Shown here: piece after piece, positions 4,610 to 5,638 of the stretch | How positions within the stretch are numbered: the stretch's first letter is position 1 | Layout: each line of letters opens with the position of its first letter | From: Treponema sp. UBA4319 | GTDB lineage: Bacteria > Spirochaetota > Spirochaetia > Treponematales > Treponemataceae | Reading direction: 5' to 3' | Length of the DNA stretch: 5,638 bases | NCBI GenBank assembly: GCA_002393865.1 | Contig: DGUD01000019.1 | Location: 1 to 5,638, forward strand | The notes under the pieces: model-generated | What the model was told of the DNA's origin: nothing | Database searches by the model: none | What the model saw: the letters and a program-made list of their open reading frames with translations, nothing else | Position numbers and translations under genes: made by a program

Positions 4610-5638
4610 TTACGGTATGGGGTAGTGTACGATGCCCGTACCGCCTACAGTCTTTATCCAGTCGTCGTTCCAGGTGCCCAGCTGGGATGCGACAGTCTCG
4701 TCCGGGACGTATATCGCCGTGATGTTCGTGGGCTCGTTGCCGTCCAGACTCCTGAAAGCTCCGTGTGCATTCGTCAAATTCGTGGAACGGATGACGACGT
4801 TGCCCGTCAGGCTGGTTCCGCAGCCTGCGAAGCAGCTGCTTATTCTCTCGACGCTGGCAGGGATTTCGGGGGCGGCTGTCAGGCTGGTGCAGCGTTCGAA
4901 GCACTCGTTCATGTCCGTTACGCCGTTAGGGATTTCAGGCGCAGTCTTGAGGCTGGAGCAGCCCCTGAAGGTCTGGTTCAGGTCGGTGACCGTGGCGGGG
5001 ATTTGTGGGGCGTAGACGAGTGTCGAGCAATAAAAGAAGAGATTGCTCATGCCTGTGAGCCCGGCCGGGAGCGTTGTCGTCCGCAGGTCCACGTACTTGC
5101 CCGGGTTGTTCTCGAGCGCGTTAATGAGGGTGCTGCGTTCAGCGACGTTGCTTCCCCATGTGTTGAGAGACAGCCCCGTCACCGAAATCGCATAGGGGTG
5201 GTCGGCGTCGTTTTCCGGGAGGCTTTCGAGGTAAGCCCCAAGGTTATACACGTTGAAGGGCGAGCCGAGTTTTATGGTGGTCGTGTCGGAGACTTTCGTC
5301 AGGCTGCCGTATGTGGCCCTGCAGGTCACCTCGATGTTCTGTGCGCTTGTGGGCGCGGTGGTGCTATTCGTCAGGCCGGAGAGCGTCGCGCCCGCGGTCG
5401 TGACGCTCTGGGGCGTGGTGGGCATGAAGGACCAGGTGAAGGTCGTCCCCGTGGGGAACGCGTCCCCGCTGGTCTTGGGCTCGGCCTTGAAGGTGAACTT
5501 CTTCGTCGTGTCCGTCATGTCTGCGGTCAGCGGCAGGTAAATCTTGGTCGCCGTGCTGCCCGTGCCTTCCGTCCTGCTTGCGACGCCTGTCGGCTCCGAC
5601 TGCACCGTCACCTTGAAGTCCGGGATTGTCAGCAGGAA
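4610..5638 (-). CDS. BspA-like leucine-rich-repeat surface protein, C-terminal part; runs off right edge
   Basis: The frame is open to the right edge, so the GTG at 5611 is internal; 342 residues are visible and the N-terminus is missing. Residues 1-127 are an Ig-like module (IPDFKVTV, TTFTWSF, GATLSGL, NIEVTCRATYGSL, ending KLGSP) matching the module at residues 296-431 of the neighbouring lipoprotein, including the same IP-F-V start. Residues 128-190 form a linker with VDLRTTTLPAGLTGMSN. Residues 204-272 are three 23-residue leucine-rich repeats of the BspA type (CSSLKTAPEIPNGVTDM as the clearest). A capping segment with IYVPDETVASQLG and the end HYPIP follows. BspA-type repeats are common in host-associated spirochetes and Bacteroidetes, where such proteins can bind host matrix; a surface-adhesin role here is inferred. 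The stop is TAA at 4610-4612. There is no poly-G tract in the visible part. Confidence 0.85.
   Translation of the reverse strand, partial: FLLTIPDFKVTVQSEPTGVASRTEGTGSTATKIYLPLTADMTDTTKKFTFKAEPKTSGDAFPTGTTFTWSFMPTTPQSVTTAGATLSGLTNSTTAPTSAQNIEVTCRATYGSLTKVSDTTTIKLGSPFNVYNLGAYLESLPENDADHPYAISVTGLSLNTWGSNVAERSTLINALENNPGKYVDLRTTTLPAGLTGMSNLFFYCSTLVYAPQIPATVTDLNQTFRGCSSLKTAPEIPNGVTDMNECFERCTSLTAAPEIPASVERISSCFAGCGTSLTGNVVIRSTNLTNAHGAFRSLDGNEPTNITAIYVPDETVASQLGTWNDDWIKTVGGTGIVHYPIP
4823..5029 (-). repeat. Three tandem 69-bp units coding BspA-type LRRs
   Basis: Units at 4961-5029, 4892-4960 and 4823-4891 code for 23-residue repeats beginning CSTLVYAPQIP, CSSLKTAPEIP and CTSLTAAPEIP. Spacing is exact and the units are diverged in sequence, so this is protein-level repetition and not recent DNA amplification. 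Confidence 0.8.

Noticed and set aside
4823..5029. Tandem units considered as a CRISPR-like or other DNA repeat array
   Set aside because: The units are diverged at DNA level, are in frame and code for leucine-rich repeats with no spacers.

Overview
The window reads as GC-rich bacterial accessory DNA from a host-associated, surface-protein-rich organism. A treponeme-like spirochete is my best guess. The clues are lipoproteins with Ig-like and InlB-type B-repeat modules, a BspA-like leucine-rich-repeat protein built of 'CxSLxxAPEIPxxVTDM' units, and in-gene poly-G tracts. No ribosomal or housekeeping marker is present, so the taxonomy is an inference.

Layout, left to right. (1) 1-595, minus: the first 198 residues of a lipoprotein that runs off the left edge, in frame through a G9 tract. 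(2) 596-868: its 5' leader and promoter, back to back with a plus-strand promoter. (3) 869-1190, plus: a VapB-like antitoxin overlapping a VapC/PIN toxin gene that is cut off after about 36 recognisable residues. (4) 1191-1308: a fragment of another lipoprotein C-terminus. (5) 1309-3071, minus: a second copy of the lipoprotein gene. It would be 587 aa, but its poly-G tract is G8, so it is frameshifted after about residue 70. (6) 3072-3276: a second copy of the same leader and promoter, and a possible terminator. (7) 3277-4446, minus: a complete AAA+ ATPase of the DUF4143 type behind a 32-bp palindrome. (8) 4610-5638, minus: the C-terminal part of a BspA-like LRR protein that runs off the right edge.

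The main observation is a pair of near-identical promoter + lipoprotein-signal + poly-G cassettes (1-791 and 2478-3269, about 97% identical by hand count). Their poly-G tracts differ by one base. With G9, the signal peptide and body are in one frame. With G8, translation leaves the frame and stops at 2724. This is the expected signature of slipped-strand phase variation, with one paralogue ON and the other OFF in the same molecule. An assembly or sequencing error in the homopolymer is the main alternative.

The lipoprotein body and the right-hand LRR protein share an Ig-like module, so these genes look like members of one modular surface-protein family. The broken vapC, the orphan C-terminus and the palindrome-flanked ATPase gene lie between family members, which suggests repeated rearrangement at this locus.
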